The notes beneath the pieces were generated by a model. That model was not told the DNA's origin and searched no databases. It worked only from the letters and a program-made list of their open reading frames with translations. Both the position numbers and the translations under genes were made by a program. From the NCBI RefSeq assembly GCF_012516395.1, contig NZ_CP051206.1, forward strand, positions 3,268,501-3,332,500: 64,000 bases of DNA, written 5' to 3'. Source of the DNA: Dolichospermum flos-aquae CCAP 1403/13F. GTDB lineage: Bacteria > Cyanobacteriota > Cyanobacteriia > Cyanobacteriales > Nostocaceae. Positions 53,125-62,155 of this stretch are shown here, piece after piece (the stretch's first letter is position 1; each line of letters starts with the position of its first letter).

Positions 53125-53513
53125 TGTCAGAATCAGGATATCCAGGATTTTAGGATTTTCAGGATTGTGATTTGTAAGTTATTCGTGAGATGCTGAAATT
53201 GTAATTGTCTGAATCAGGATGTCCAGGATTTTAGGATTTACAGGATTGTTATTGATAAATTGTCTGTGAAGATTTGAAGATTATAAAATACAGTTACAGT
53301 AATAGTCAAGAATTAACAGCGGATAATTTAACTGATAACTTATCTAACATCCTAAAATCTGTACTTCTCATAGACAATCAAACAACAACATCCTGTAAAT
53401 CCTTTAATCCTGGACATCCTGATTCAGACAAAAAACATCCTCAAAATCCCCACCTCAAATAAACAACAACATCCTGAAAATCCTCTAATCCTGGTTATCC
53501 TGATTCAGACAAA
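53125..53513. repeat. AATCC-TGGACATCCTGATTCAGAC repeat block, left
   Basis: Two GTCAGAATCAGGAT/GTCTGAATCAGGAT-type units (about 53126 and 53199), then, near 53390-53510, the reverse-orientation AATCCTTTAATCCTGGACAT-type units, twice. The internal 53274-53380 piece (TATAAAATACAGTTA...) is repeated at 54037-54140. The block flanks the GxxExxY gene on its left. Confidence 0.75.
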
Positions 53514-53915
53514 TTAACCCTGAAATCTAGGATTAAAAACCTTCTTATATTCCAACTTTAACCCACCAAAATTAATTAATAATCCCACAGGAAAATTATA
53601 AGCTACCAAATAATTTTTCGCTTGCGCTAAATGAACATCTTCTAAATTAATTATCGCTTTCAACTCCACCACAACCTGATTTTCAACTATAAAATCCGCC
53701 CTTCTTGTTCCTACTTCAATTCCCTCATAATAAATTACTTGTTCCACCTCCCTTCCAAAACCTAAACCTGATTTTTTGAGTTCAATTTCCATACATCTTT
53801 GATAAATAACCTCCTGAAAACCATTTCCCAAAGTTCGGTGTATTTTCATCGCACATCCATTTATTATATATGTAATTTCGTCTAATTTTAGATTTTGGGT
53901 ATTAGGTATGTTCAT
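53514..53915 (-). CDS. GxxExxY protein
   Basis: 133 residues of the GxxExxY family (PD-(D/E)XK-like fold). The signature is G-NGFQEVIYQ (GFQEVIY), followed by EVEQVIYYEGIEVGTRRADFIVENQVV with the catalytic-type Asp, and ELKAIINLEDVHLAQAKNYL (E-x-K). Role unknown. These genes are typically interspersed in repeat DNA, and here the gene lies between two copies of a roughly 280-bp repeat block. The start ATG at 53915 gives a short N-terminal region before DEITYIINGCAMKIHRTLG. Confidence 0.85.
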   Translation of the reverse strand: MNIPNTQNLKLDEITYIINGCAMKIHRTLGNGFQEVIYQRCMEIELKKSGLGFGREVEQVIYYEGIEVGTRRADFIVENQVVVELKAIINLEDVHLAQAKNYLVAYNFPVGLLINFGGLKLEYKKVFNPRFQG

Positions 53916-54320
53916 GGATTTACATGATTGTGATTTGTAGGTTGTTGGTGGGATGCTTAAATTGTCATTGTCTGAATCAGGATAACCAGGATTTTAGGAT
54001 TTACAGGATTGTTATTGATGAATTGTCTGTGAATATTTGAATATTATAAAATACAGTTATACCAACAGTCAAGAAATAACAATAAATAATTTAACGGATA
54101 ATTTATTATCTAACATCCTAAAATCTGTACTTCCCATAGACAATCAAACAACAACATCCTGTAAATCCTTTAATCCTGGACATCCTGATTCAGACAAAAA
54201 AATCCTCAAAATCCCCACATCAAATAAACAACAACATCCTGAAAGTCTTTTAATCCTGGATATCCTGATTCAGACAAAAAAACTCAAATTGATAGTGTAT
54301 AATAAACATATCCTTTAATT
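53916..54320. repeat. AATCC-TGGACATCCTGATTCAGAC repeat block, right
   Basis: Near copy of the left block: GTCTGAATCAGGATAACCAG at about 53969, the TATAAAATACAGTTA piece at 54044, and two reverse-orientation units around 54160-54275. A TTG-initiated ORF in each copy (53274 and 54037) shares its first about 45 codons, with a 3-base indel between copies. Confidence 0.75.
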
Positions 54321-54331
54321 CTAAATTGATT

Positions 54332-54580
54332 ATGACTAATATCACAATCTCTAACCTTGATGATGATCTGCAAAATCAGTTACAAAAAAGAGCAGAAAAA
54401 CATGGACATTCCCTAGAACAAGAAATTACAGAAATTCTCCGTCTTGTTCTCTCAGAAAATCATCAAAATCCTATCAATTTAGCAACTCTAATTGAAAACC
54501 GTTTTGCCAATTTTGAAGATTTGGAATTACCAGAAATAGAGAGAGAAGCGATTCGCACAGTGTCAATATTTGCAGAGTAG
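54332..54580 (+). CDS. FitA-like ribbon-helix-helix antitoxin
   Basis: 82 residues from ATG 54332 (MTNITISNLDDDLQNQLQKR). A TTG at 54326 is a weaker alternative. N-terminal ribbon-helix-helix DNA-binding domain of the FitA/StbC type (HGHSLEQEITEILRLVLSEN), then a short C-terminal toxin-binding tail (RFANFEDLELPEIEREAIRT). It is three bases upstream of the PIN toxin gene, forming an operon expected to be autorepressed by the complex. Confidence 0.88.
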   Translation: MTNITISNLDDDLQNQLQKRAEKHGHSLEQEITEILRLVLSENHQNPINLATLIENRFANFEDLELPEIEREAIRTVSIFAE

Positions 54581-54583
54581 AAA

Positions 54584-55015
54584 ATGATTATTCTGGATAC
54601 AAACGTCATTTCCGAACTAATGAAAACTCAAAAATCAGCAATAGTTCGTGAATGGGTAGCAGCACAACCTTTAATGAGTTTGTTTACTACAACAATTACT
54701 CAAGCAGAAATTCTCTATGGTATTGCTTTACTTCCAGGAGGAAAACGACGAGAAGAACTTAGTCAAACAGCACAACTAATGTTTTCTGAAGACTTTGCTG
54801 GACGAGTTCTAGATTTTGATCAAAATGCTGCTGTAGCATTTGCTTATATTGCATCTCAACGACGAAAAAATGGTACTCCAATTTCTCAACCTGATGCTCA
54901 AATTGCTGCTATTTGTTACACTCATAAAGCAACTGTAGCAACGCGCAATGTTACTGATTTTGAAGGATGTGGTATTTCTATTATTAATCCTTGGAAACCT
55001 GAATCAATATATTAG
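54584..55015 (+). CDS. FitB/VapC-like PIN-domain toxin
   Basis: 143 residues. PIN catalytic residues: MIILDTNVISELMKTQ (Asp), TITQAEILYGIALLPGG (Glu), ISQPDAQIAAICYTHKATVA (Asp) and TRNVTDFEGCGISIINPW (Asp). A Mg-dependent RNase fold, toxin of the FitAB pair with the gene at 54332. ATG 54584 is preceded by AGAAA. An AT-rich 450-base gap follows. Confidence 0.9.
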   Translation: MIILDTNVISELMKTQKSAIVREWVAAQPLMSLFTTTITQAEILYGIALLPGGKRREELSQTAQLMFSEDFAGRVLDFDQNAAVAFAYIASQRRKNGTPISQPDAQIAAICYTHKATVATRNVTDFEGCGISIINPWKPESIY

Positions 55016-55465
55016 TAAGTCGTAGCTGTTTATGAAATTTCGATTTTGAAATTTTACAACTCTATAATATTTTGTTTCTCGATTTATATATATGAGCGCA
55101 CACTTTTCCACTCATATCATAAGCATACCTAAAACTCGGAACTCTGTCAAGCCCCCTAGCTGAAATCACCAAAACTCGTTAAAATATTGATAAAATTCTC
55201 AATAATAATGAGAATAGACTCCCATTAGTTGAGAAAGTCCTTTTTTCAAAAATCCCATACAAATAACTTATAGTTTAATCACAAGACTCCCAACTTCTTT
55301 GATTAATCTGGTGATTTATCAATAGTATTGCAAAAGTCAGATCCCCGACTTCTTAGAGAAGTCGGGGATCTTGTTGTTATTTATGTATAATCAAGATGCC
55401 CCTAGGGGGGATTTTCAGTTATGATACTCTAGATAAGTAAAGTTTAGTAACAAATATTAAAAACT
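55016..55465. other. 450-base gap after FitAB
   Basis: AT-rich with no ORF. It contains a perfect hairpin at 55340-55370 and a small palindrome CCCCTAGGGG at about 55398-55408. Otherwise I see nothing. Confidence 0.5.
55340..55370. terminator. Perfect 14-bp hairpin GATCCCCGACTTCT / AGAAGTCGGGGATC
   Basis: Stem of 14 pairs, loop TAG, followed by TTGTTGTTATT. It looks like a Rho-independent terminator on the plus strand, 325 bases after the PIN toxin stop. A family member of the hairpins at 5186 and 13035. Confidence 0.6.
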
Positions 55466-56197
55466 TTGATTAATCATACATTTCCTTCCTACCCAGCTAC
55501 TAACCCGACGTTAGATATTGATGACAGCCTTAAAAATCCTTCTTTACCAAACTTTATCTCTTCCCGACAAAGTTGGTTGATATTTTTAGCATCAGTATTT
55601 TTAGTATCAGTACCAGTGTTCATGGAAGCACCATTAGTGCGCTCATTTCCCACTATTAGCGTATTAATGACAGGCTTTTGGGTGTGGATCAGTATTAGAT
55701 TAATGTCACGTCCCCAAACCTATCTGTGGGGAGATTTACTTTTTGGTTTTAGCTGGACTTGGTTAACAGGCGCAATTTATTGGGGTTGGTTAAGATATGA
55801 ACCAATCTGGCATATACCTATAGAAGCACTAGGATTACCCTTTGCTGTGTGGTGTTTAGCGAAAAATTGGGGTAAAGTCGGCAATTGGTTTTACCTCGGT
55901 TCTTTACTAGGAACGGTTTTAACCGATATTTATTTTTATTTAGTGGATTTGATGCCTTATTGGCGACAAATTATGAGAACAGATCCATCTGGTGCTTCAC
56001 AAATCTTACAGAATGCCCTAACACAAGTCCAAACACCCTGGGGACAAGCCTGGGCAATCATTCTTGCTCTCATTCTGATGACTGTAGGAACAGCTTCTTT
56101 ACTCAATAAACAATGTCATTGGTATGCCTTTGGAGGCGCAGTTTTGAGTACAATCTTAGTAGACAGTCTCTTCTTATTAGCAGCAGTTCTGGCGTGA
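55466..56197 (+). CDS. DUF3120 membrane protein
   Basis: 243 residues, multi-pass (about six helices), matching DUF3120, a conserved cyanobacterial family of unknown function. Landmarks: SWLIFLASVFLVSVPVFMEA, TISVLMTGFWVWISIRLMSR, LFGFSWTWLTGAIYWGWLRY, GLPFAVWCLAKNWGKVGNWF and YLVDLMPYWRQIMRTDPSGA. The start is the TTG at 55466 and is uncertain: no ATG or GTG fits until residue about 52, which would cut the first helix. It precedes psbU by 307 bases on the same strand, and a photosynthesis-related role is often supposed. Confidence 0.75.
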   Translation: MINHTFPSYPATNPTLDIDDSLKNPSLPNFISSRQSWLIFLASVFLVSVPVFMEAPLVRSFPTISVLMTGFWVWISIRLMSRPQTYLWGDLLFGFSWTWLTGAIYWGWLRYEPIWHIPIEALGLPFAVWCLAKNWGKVGNWFYLGSLLGTVLTDIYFYLVDLMPYWRQIMRTDPSGASQILQNALTQVQTPWGQAWAIILALILMTVGTASLLNKQCHWYAFGGAVLSTILVDSLFLLAAVLA

Positions 56198-56503
56198 AAT
56201 TCCCATGAATTTAGGTAAACACCGAAAAATGGGCGCAAAGGTGCTATCAGGTCAGATTTTTGGCAAAAGTCAAATCAAACCAAATAGTCGTAAATATTAT
56301 GGATATTGATCCGCTGTATATTAGTTTTTGATGACTGTTGTGCAAACTCTCAAGCTGAAACCATGAAGCTAAACCATGAAGAAACCAGGATCAAGTTAGA
56401 AAATAAACTGCTCTAACACCCTTAAACTTCCGGCTTATGCCCTAAAGTTCATAGCTTTTGGCTGCAAAATTTTATTATTCCTTGAAAAAAAGAGGTAAAA
56501 ATC
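56198..56503. other. Gap upstream of psbU
   Basis: 306 bases with no ORF. It contains the psbU leader. AAAGAGGTAAAA is the ribosome-binding site before GTG 56504. No clear -35/-10 pair was identified. Confidence 0.4.
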
Positions 56504-56932
56504 GTGAAAGCATTGGTGCGTTTATTCAGTGTATTTACATTGTTGCTAGGTTGTTGGGGAATGTTGGGAACTACCCAAACAGCCCAAGCTACTGGCTTCA
56601 ATAGCTTTGTGGGAAATCAAGTCCCCGTTTTAGCAATTGCCCGCCAAAACAAAGCAGATCAGAAGTTGGCAACAGAGTTTGGCAAGAAAATTGATTTGAA
56701 CAATACCAATATGCGGGCTTTCCAAGATTTTCCTGGACTGTATCCCACCCTGGCTAAGAAGATTGTCGCTAATGCTCCCTACGAAAAAGTAGAAGATGTA
56801 TTAAATCTGCCAGGATTGACCGATAGACAAAAAGAACGTTTGCAAGCTAACTTAGCAAATTTTACAGTTACAGAATTAGAGCCTAACTTCAATGAAGGGG
56901 ACGACCGTATTAATAACGGTATCTACAGATAA
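56504..56932 (+). CDS. psbU: Photosystem II extrinsic protein PsbU (12 kDa)
   Basis: 142 residues from GTG 56504, with an AGAGGT ribosome-binding site. The signal peptide ([20 protein letters not shown] to TAQATG) sends it to the thylakoid lumen, where PsbU stabilises the Mn cluster of photosystem II. The mature part has [21 protein letters not shown] and [40 protein letters not shown], the helix-hairpin-helix fold of PsbU, and ends [13 protein letters not shown]. Length matches the family. PsbV is not present in the window. Confidence 0.93.
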   Translation: MKALVRLFSVFTLLLGCWGMLGTTQTAQATGFNSFVGNQVPVLAIARQNKADQKLATEFGKKIDLNNTNMRAFQDFPGLYPTLAKKIVANAPYEKVEDVLNLPGLTDRQKERLQANLANFTVTELEPNFNEGDDRINNGIYR

Positions 56933-56985
56933 CTAAGGACTGGGAATTGGGAATTGAAAACATATTCCCAATTACCCATACCCTA

Positions 56986-57160
56986 AGAGGATGTTTGAAA
57001 AGTGGTATTCCGTAATTTTCATCACATTGCTACCCCCCTTAGTCCCCCCTTGTAAAGGGGGGAAACAATAAAAATCCAGTTCCCTCCCCTTGACAAGGGG
57101 AGGGTTAGGGTGGGGTAAAAAATATTTGATACATCAACCATAACTTTTCAAACACCCTCT
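56986..57160. mobile_element. 175-bp MITE-like element with internal gene-free hairpins
   Basis: Terminal inverted repeats AGAGGATGTTTGAAAAGT (56986-57003) and ACTTTTCAAACACCCTCT (57143-57160) with one mismatch. Inside are CCCCCCTTAGTCCCCCCTTG, then AAAGGGGGG, and TCCCTCCCCTTGACAAGGGG hairpins. AGAGGGTGTTTG, like its end, recurs at 59005-59016 beside the IS1634-like element. Confidence 0.75.
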
Positions 57161-57230
57161 AAGTTGAGATCTTAAATTTTGGGCTGTAAATCCCAAAAAT
57201 CATCCAAATCACAAAAATCATAATTATCCC

Positions 57231-58937
57231 TTGCCTGATATAAATATTCCTAACCAATTTGATGTTTTAGTAGTCGGTGCCGGTGCAGCAGGACTATATA
57301 CAGCCCTATGTCTACCCGCATCCTTACGAGTCGGCTTAATTACTAAAGAAACAGTTTCCCTATCCGCCAGTGATTGGGCGCAAGGTGGCATAGCCGCAGC
57401 CGTAGCCCCAGAAGATTCTCCTCAACTGCATATTGAAGACACATTAAAAGCCGGGGCTGGTTTATGCGACATCGCCGCTGTCAAATTCCTCGCCGAACAA
57501 GCCCCCAGTTGTATTCAATCCCTGGTTAACTTAGGCGTAGCGTTTGATCGTCATGACAGTAACTTAGCTTTAACCCTCGAAGCAGCCCATTCTCGTCCTC
57601 GTGTGCTTCATGCAGCCGATACCACAGGTAGAGAAGTCACCACCACACTCACAGATCAAGTCCTGCGTCGTCAAAATATCAAAGTAATTCAGCAAGCTTT
57701 GGCTTTGAGTTTATGGATAGAACCCCAAACCGGTCAATCTTTGGGAACTAGCCTATTTTATCAAGGTAAAATTACCTGGATTAGAGCCAGGGCTGTCATT
57801 TTAGCTACAGGTGGCGGTGGTCAAGTATTTGCCCAAACTACTAACCCAGAGGTAAGTACAGGTGATGGTGTAGCCATTGCTTGGCGGGCAGGGGCAATTC
57901 TCCGGGATTTAGAATTTGTCCAGTTTCATCCCACAGCCCTAAGTAAACCAGGACGTTTCCTGATTAGTGAAGCTGTGCGTGGAGAAGGGGCGCATTTGGT
58001 GGATGACACCGGGCGACGTTTTGCCTTTGATTACCACCCAGCAGGGGAACTAGCACCCCGTGATGTGGTCAGTCGAGCTATTTTCAGTCATTTACAAAAA
58101 ACGGCTGCTGATATGGCTACAGCGAATGTCTGGTTAGATATGCGCCCCATTCCCGCTGACAAAATTCGCCATCGTTTCCCGAATATCATCAATGTTTGTC
58201 AACATTGGGGCATTGATGTCTTTACTCAACCCATTCCTGTGTCACCTGCTGCCCATTATTGGATGGGTGGTATTCTCACAGATGTCATGAATGCCACGAA
58301 TATTCCCGGTTTATACGCCATTGGAGAAACTGCCAGTACGGGAGTACATGGTGCTAATCGTTTAGCCAGTAATTCGTTGTTGGAATGTATTGTGTTTGGG
58401 GCGCAAATGGCTAATGTTGACTATGAAAAATTGCAACTGGGAAAACAGGAATCTGCTAATATTATTGAAACTGAAAGTTTGGCAGTTAACCCATCTCTAA
58501 TCGAGTGGGAAAATCAACAAAGACAACTAAAAGAAATTCGCCAAAATTTACCCCGTGTAGTTTGGCAAAGTGCGGGTATTTGTCGAGAAAAATCAAGTTT
58601 AGAAAATGCCATTTCTCAAGTTACATCTTGGCAAGAAGACTTTGCGGCTTTACCTTTAAGTCAATTATTATTGAGTTTAAAACCAACACAATCAGTTAAT
58701 TTTCAACAGCCACAAATTGAAAAGGAATTGCGGCTTTGGGCAGAAACTCGTAATTTATTAGATATTGCCGAATTAATTCTGAAAAGTGCTGTTTTTAGAA
58801 CCGAAAGCCGAGGTGGACATTACCGTTTAGATTACCCTCAAACTGATCCTAATTGGCAATTTCATACTCTTGTCCAAAATCAGGAATGGGTAATGGGTAA
58901 TATTATCTCCGGTGGTTCTACTCTTCCCTTTATGTAA
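57231..58937 (+). CDS. nadB: L-aspartate oxidase
   Basis: 568 residues from TTG 57231 (reads LPDINIPNQFDVLVVGAGAA). FAD-dependent oxidase of de novo NAD synthesis that makes iminoaspartate for quinolinate synthase. FAD-binding motif VVGAGAAGLYTALCL, SASDWAQGGIAAAVAPEDSP, GGGGQVFAQTTNPEVSTGDG, LRDLEFVQFHPTAL, RGEGAHLVDDTGRRF, HYWMGGILTDVMNATNIPGL and ETASTGVHGANRLASNSLLE match succinate-dehydrogenase/aspartate-oxidase flavoproteins. The C-terminal helical domain is intact. No nadA nearby. Confidence 0.93.
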   Translation: MPDINIPNQFDVLVVGAGAAGLYTALCLPASLRVGLITKETVSLSASDWAQGGIAAAVAPEDSPQLHIEDTLKAGAGLCDIAAVKFLAEQAPSCIQSLVNLGVAFDRHDSNLALTLEAAHSRPRVLHAADTTGREVTTTLTDQVLRRQNIKVIQQALALSLWIEPQTGQSLGTSLFYQGKITWIRARAVILATGGGGQVFAQTTNPEVSTGDGVAIAWRAGAILRDLEFVQFHPTALSKPGRFLISEAVRGEGAHLVDDTGRRFAFDYHPAGELAPRDVVSRAIFSHLQKTAADMATANVWLDMRPIPADKIRHRFPNIINVCQHWGIDVFTQPIPVSPAAHYWMGGILTDVMNATNIPGLYAIGETASTGVHGANRLASNSLLECIVFGAQMANVDYEKLQLGKQESANIIETESLAVNPSLIEWENQQRQLKEIRQNLPRVVWQSAGICREKSSLENAISQVTSWQEDFAALPLSQLLLSLKPTQSVNFQQPQIEKELRLWAETRNLLDIAELILKSAVFRTESRGGHYRLDYPQTDPNWQFHTLVQNQEWVMGNIISGGSTLPFM

Positions 58938-59016
58938 GTAAGTAGACGAAAATAAATCAAAGTAGACTAAGTAATGTAATAAATCTGGAGATGATTTCGT
59001 AGTAAGAGGGTGTTTG

Positions 59017-61230
59017 AACCCACATTCCGCACCCCAAAATGTTACAGAGGGAAATTACGGAGATGAAAATCAAAGGGAGCATCAAAACAAACAGATAAAG
59101 TGAAAAAAGGCATTTGAGAAACAGTAAATCACCAAAAATGTCATCAAAATCTATTCTCAATAAGAAGCAATAAGAATGCACACCACCTGGAGAGGTCAAT
59201 GAATAAGCGAAAGGAGATATTCAAGAAATAATTATAAGTTAGACTAATCAATTAAAGTAAAAAACGAAATTATAGACATAGTAAAATGGAGCTATAAATC
59301 AAAGAGATTAGCTCATCTTTACTCATAGAAATTAAATTGATAGAGATGATAATTAGCTGACTAATTGATAGTAACGTAAACAATCATCTGGTAAAAGACT
59401 CAAGATAAAATCTCTGTCCTTATTCCAATTAGAAATATGTTTCTCCTGACTGAGTGTAACCAAATGAATACACTGAAAGCATTGAAAAATCCAGCGTAAA
59501 GTAGGACGATTAGTTGCTTTGCCTAATTGATTTTTAATTGTTGATTTAGACTCCAAAAGAGCATTTCTAATATGACGTTGAGCCAAAGTATAAACCAGTA
59601 GACATAAACCCATAATCATTCCCAAAGACTCTATTCTCTCAGGACTTTTGAGGAAAATACTGTCGGCAAAAAATAATGGGTCTTTGAGAAAACCAAACCC
59701 TCTTTCACATGATTGTTGAGCTTTATATTCCCTGAGCATAGAATCATTGCTTAGTTCCTTTGAATCTAAAACATTTGTCGCAATAATAAAACGTCCCGCA
59801 CTCAGCAATTCTGTATTAATTTTACTTTCATCCTGGGAGACTGTAGCTGATATTTGATAGGATATTTCTCCTGAAGTATCTTTTTTATTAGATTTTACTT
59901 GAGTCACCGTACTTTCGTGAATTTGATGATATTTGAATTGTTTTGATAATTTTGATAATGCCTTGATAGCATCTGCAACACATGCAAATCTCTCTTGTGA
60001 TAACTTTTTCAAATCTTGCACAGCTTTTGATTCTGCTTTGGTAATTTTTTGTGTGAGCTTATGCAGGTCTGATTCTTTTCTTTCTTGACTTTGCACTACT
60101 AACCATCTTTGTTCTATCCCTGCATAATTTTGGATTTTTGATGCTAATTTATATCCTGGTATTGTACTATCAATAAATTCTGATTCTGCTAATGTTGATA
60201 TTAATGATTTTGCTGCTTTTATGCTTAATGGTACTCGACATAACCAACGTAATTCTGACATCATTTTCAGGTTTGATTCTGTATATAAAGCAGCGTCAGC
60301 AACCATGAGACTATTAACTTCTAATTGTTTTTGATATTCTACTGCTATTTTACCAAAACATGATGAGTCAGCTTGGTTTCCCGATGCTAGTTTTAAAAAT
60401 ATTGGTATGTCTCCATCTCCTGAACATATCATTTCTATGATAAACTGTTTTAAGTCTGGACGATGGTCACGAGAATAACCGTAGGTGATGGTTATTTCTT
60501 TTGGTGATTTTACTGCTAATTCTTCTAATTCTTGGTTATTTCCTACTTTTTGACTCTCAAATATTACGAATGGTAAGCTAGTGTTATACTGCCCATGCAC
60601 GTGCATTGATGATGAGTCTAGATGTGATGTTGATAGTGATACTCCAAATTTTTGAGCAGCTTTTAAGGCTATGATAAAAAAGATTGTATCTAAGCCTTTT
60701 ATAAACAGTTTATCCATGACTCTCCCCAATTTATCGTCGTTGAGATATTCTGGTTTTACTCCTGCTCCTATTAAATGCTCACAGGCTATTGTTTCAAAAT
60801 ATTTGGGAAACATATATAACGGTTTGGAGACAAATCCTAACCCGTTTATTATCATGGCTTTTACCACTTGACCTGCATTTACTTTTTCGTCTTTTTCGAC
60901 TCCTATTAATTCATTTATTATTTCTACTATTCCGATTGAATCTATGATTCCTGCTACTATCCCTAGATGGTCTATGTTCTGAATTTCCATTTCTTGAGGT
61001 TTTAATTTCACAACAGTTTCCTCTCATACTTCTGTTGTTATCAATTATTTCTTATTTGGTTATCAATTCATTTTTTTCTTTTGTTACCAAGTTTCACTTT
61101 CTCACACCATTTCGCTTTTAATGCTATTTATTATCATTAAGCATCTTAATTTTTGAATTGACTTTAGTTATTATGTACTACTTTAAGGGCTTTTTTGATC
61201 TGTGACAGTTTGGGGTGCGGAATGTGGGTT
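59017..61230. mobile_element. IS1634-like insertion sequence, complete
   Basis: Exact 22-bp terminal inverted repeats (left 59017-59038 beginning AACCCACATTCCGCACCCC; right 61209-61230 its complement), extended imperfectly to about 32 bp (CTGTCACAGA versus ATGTTACAGA). 2214 bp in all. The transposase runs on the minus strand, leaving about 314 and 198 gene-free bases inside the ends. No target duplication was recognised. Confidence 0.88.
59353..61011 (-). CDS. IS1634-family transposase (DUF4277 N-terminus)
   Basis: 552 residues. The N-terminal DUF4277 domain (MEIQNIDHLGIVAGIIDSIG then IVEIINELIGVEKDEKVNAG), then a DDE core with THLDSSSMHVHGQYN (first Asp), SLMVADAALYTESNLKMMSE (second Asp) and ERGFGFLKDPLFFADSIFLK with the E..R..K-type end. 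It appears intact. The start is ATG 61011, with an ATG seven residues later as alternative. Sole gene of the IS. Confidence 0.9.
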   Translation of the reverse strand: MKLKPQEMEIQNIDHLGIVAGIIDSIGIVEIINELIGVEKDEKVNAGQVVKAMIINGLGFVSKPLYMFPKYFETIACEHLIGAGVKPEYLNDDKLGRVMDKLFIKGLDTIFFIIALKAAQKFGVSLSTSHLDSSSMHVHGQYNTSLPFVIFESQKVGNNQELEELAVKSPKEITITYGYSRDHRPDLKQFIIEMICSGDGDIPIFLKLASGNQADSSCFGKIAVEYQKQLEVNSLMVADAALYTESNLKMMSELRWLCRVPLSIKAAKSLISTLAESEFIDSTIPGYKLASKIQNYAGIEQRWLVVQSQERKESDLHKLTQKITKAESKAVQDLKKLSQERFACVADAIKALSKLSKQFKYHQIHESTVTQVKSNKKDTSGEISYQISATVSQDESKINTELLSAGRFIIATNVLDSKELSNDSMLREYKAQQSCERGFGFLKDPLFFADSIFLKSPERIESLGMIMGLCLLVYTLAQRHIRNALLESKSTIKNQLGKATNRPTLRWIFQCFQCIHLVTLSQEKHISNWNKDRDFILSLLPDDCLRYYQLVS

Positions 61231-61323
61231 TTATTATCATGTCACTATAAGTATTATTACAGCAAAAATCAACGTATTTTGATTCTGTTTTTTCGTAATT
61301 ACACGTCGCTGGTTTCGCTGGGT

Positions 61324-61578
61324 TCACCGATTTTTTTTTGCAAAATTGCACTTACATCTGAGTTTATTCTGAAGTTCCTCCTTTGATAACCCCCGCAATT
61401 CAAATAACAGAAATGGGTTATTATCCAATTGGGACGCAACTAAATAATAAACCCCTTGGGAAGAAGAAATAGATAAACGATAAGCACTATCAACGGCATT
61501 ATATAAATCGATGATTAAGCGTTCTCTGAGGTTGCGAATGGTAGATGAAAGTAAGTTTTTAGCTTCTGGGGTTAACAT
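61324..61578 (-). CDS. Short ORF, N-terminal stub of a PglX/Eco57I-like methyltransferase?
   Basis: 84 residues. The first 38 residues (MLTPEAKNLLSSTIRNLRER then LIIDLYNAVDSAYRLSIS) recall the N-terminus of large adenine-specific methyltransferases of the BREX/PglX or Eco57I type. From about residue 40 the sequence is different and ends by residue 84. If right, it is a stub of a gene whose main part has been lost. The identification is from memory of sequence flavour and is weak. Confidence 0.35.
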   Translation of the reverse strand: MLTPEAKNLLSSTIRNLRERLIIDLYNAVDSAYRLSISSSQGVYYLVASQLDNNPFLLFELRGLSKEELQNKLRCKCNFAKKNR

Positions 61579-61666
61579 GAATTTGGGAATTGGGAAACGT
61601 AACCTAAGATTTTTAATTAATTATTGGAAATTAAGCTATTTACGGTCAATATTTTAGCCAAGGAAT

Positions 61667-62155
61667 TTATTCACCAGCTTGTTGTTTTAGTATCTTAATC
61701 ATATTATCTGATAACCATAATCCAGCATTAAGTAAAGCCTCAATTCCAGGAGATATACTAGAAATTAATCCTCGCTTTTTTGCTAAAATTAATAAACCTC
61801 CCGTACCCATAGTAATAATATTTAATGATTGACCACAACGCCGAGCCGCCCTATCATCTACAATAGCTGCGTAATCTGAATGTTTTAAAGCTAGACTTAA
61901 TACCTGTGATTCTCCTTTTCCTAAATCCCAGGCTGCTACTTCAGGTGCCATACTATCAATTATTACTCTTTTTATCCAAGGAACAGTAGATAATTGTCTT
62001 GATGCCATATCTTCTGCTCTCCCTTGAGTAACTTCTTCAAATACACCTTCAGGAACTAAAATTTCTGTAAATAATTGTGGTAATAATTCTGATTTTTGAC
62101 TTTTAAACAGCACAATTAGAGGTGAGGAATTAATGATTATACGATTAATCAACAT
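61667..62155 (-). CDS. DUF3368 PIN-like protein (toxin component)
   Basis: 162 residues of the DUF3368 family, PIN-like RNase fold: IIINSSPLIVLFKSQKSELL (N-terminal Ser/Asn-rich strand), VFEEVTQGR (Glu), LGKGESQVLSLALKHSDYAA (Glu/Ser) and IVDDRAARRCGQSLNIITMG (Asp pair), GTGGLLILAKKRG. It is paired with the UPF0175 gene just upstream, overlapping it by 11 bases, as is usual for this TA-like pair. Confidence 0.85.
   Translation of the reverse strand: MLINRIIINSSPLIVLFKSQKSELLPQLFTEILVPEGVFEEVTQGRAEDMASRQLSTVPWIKRVIIDSMAPEVAAWDLGKGESQVLSLALKHSDYAAIVDDRAARRCGQSLNIITMGTGGLLILAKKRGLISSISPGIEALLNAGLWLSDNMIKILKQQAGE

Noticed and set aside
58957-59199. 80-residue minus-strand ORF
   Set aside because: It runs across the IS terminal repeat and has no homology-like features; a by-product of the IS end.
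59007-61240. Target-site duplication of the IS1634-like element
   Set aside because: The bases next to the two ends (GTGTTTG and TTATTAT) do not match.
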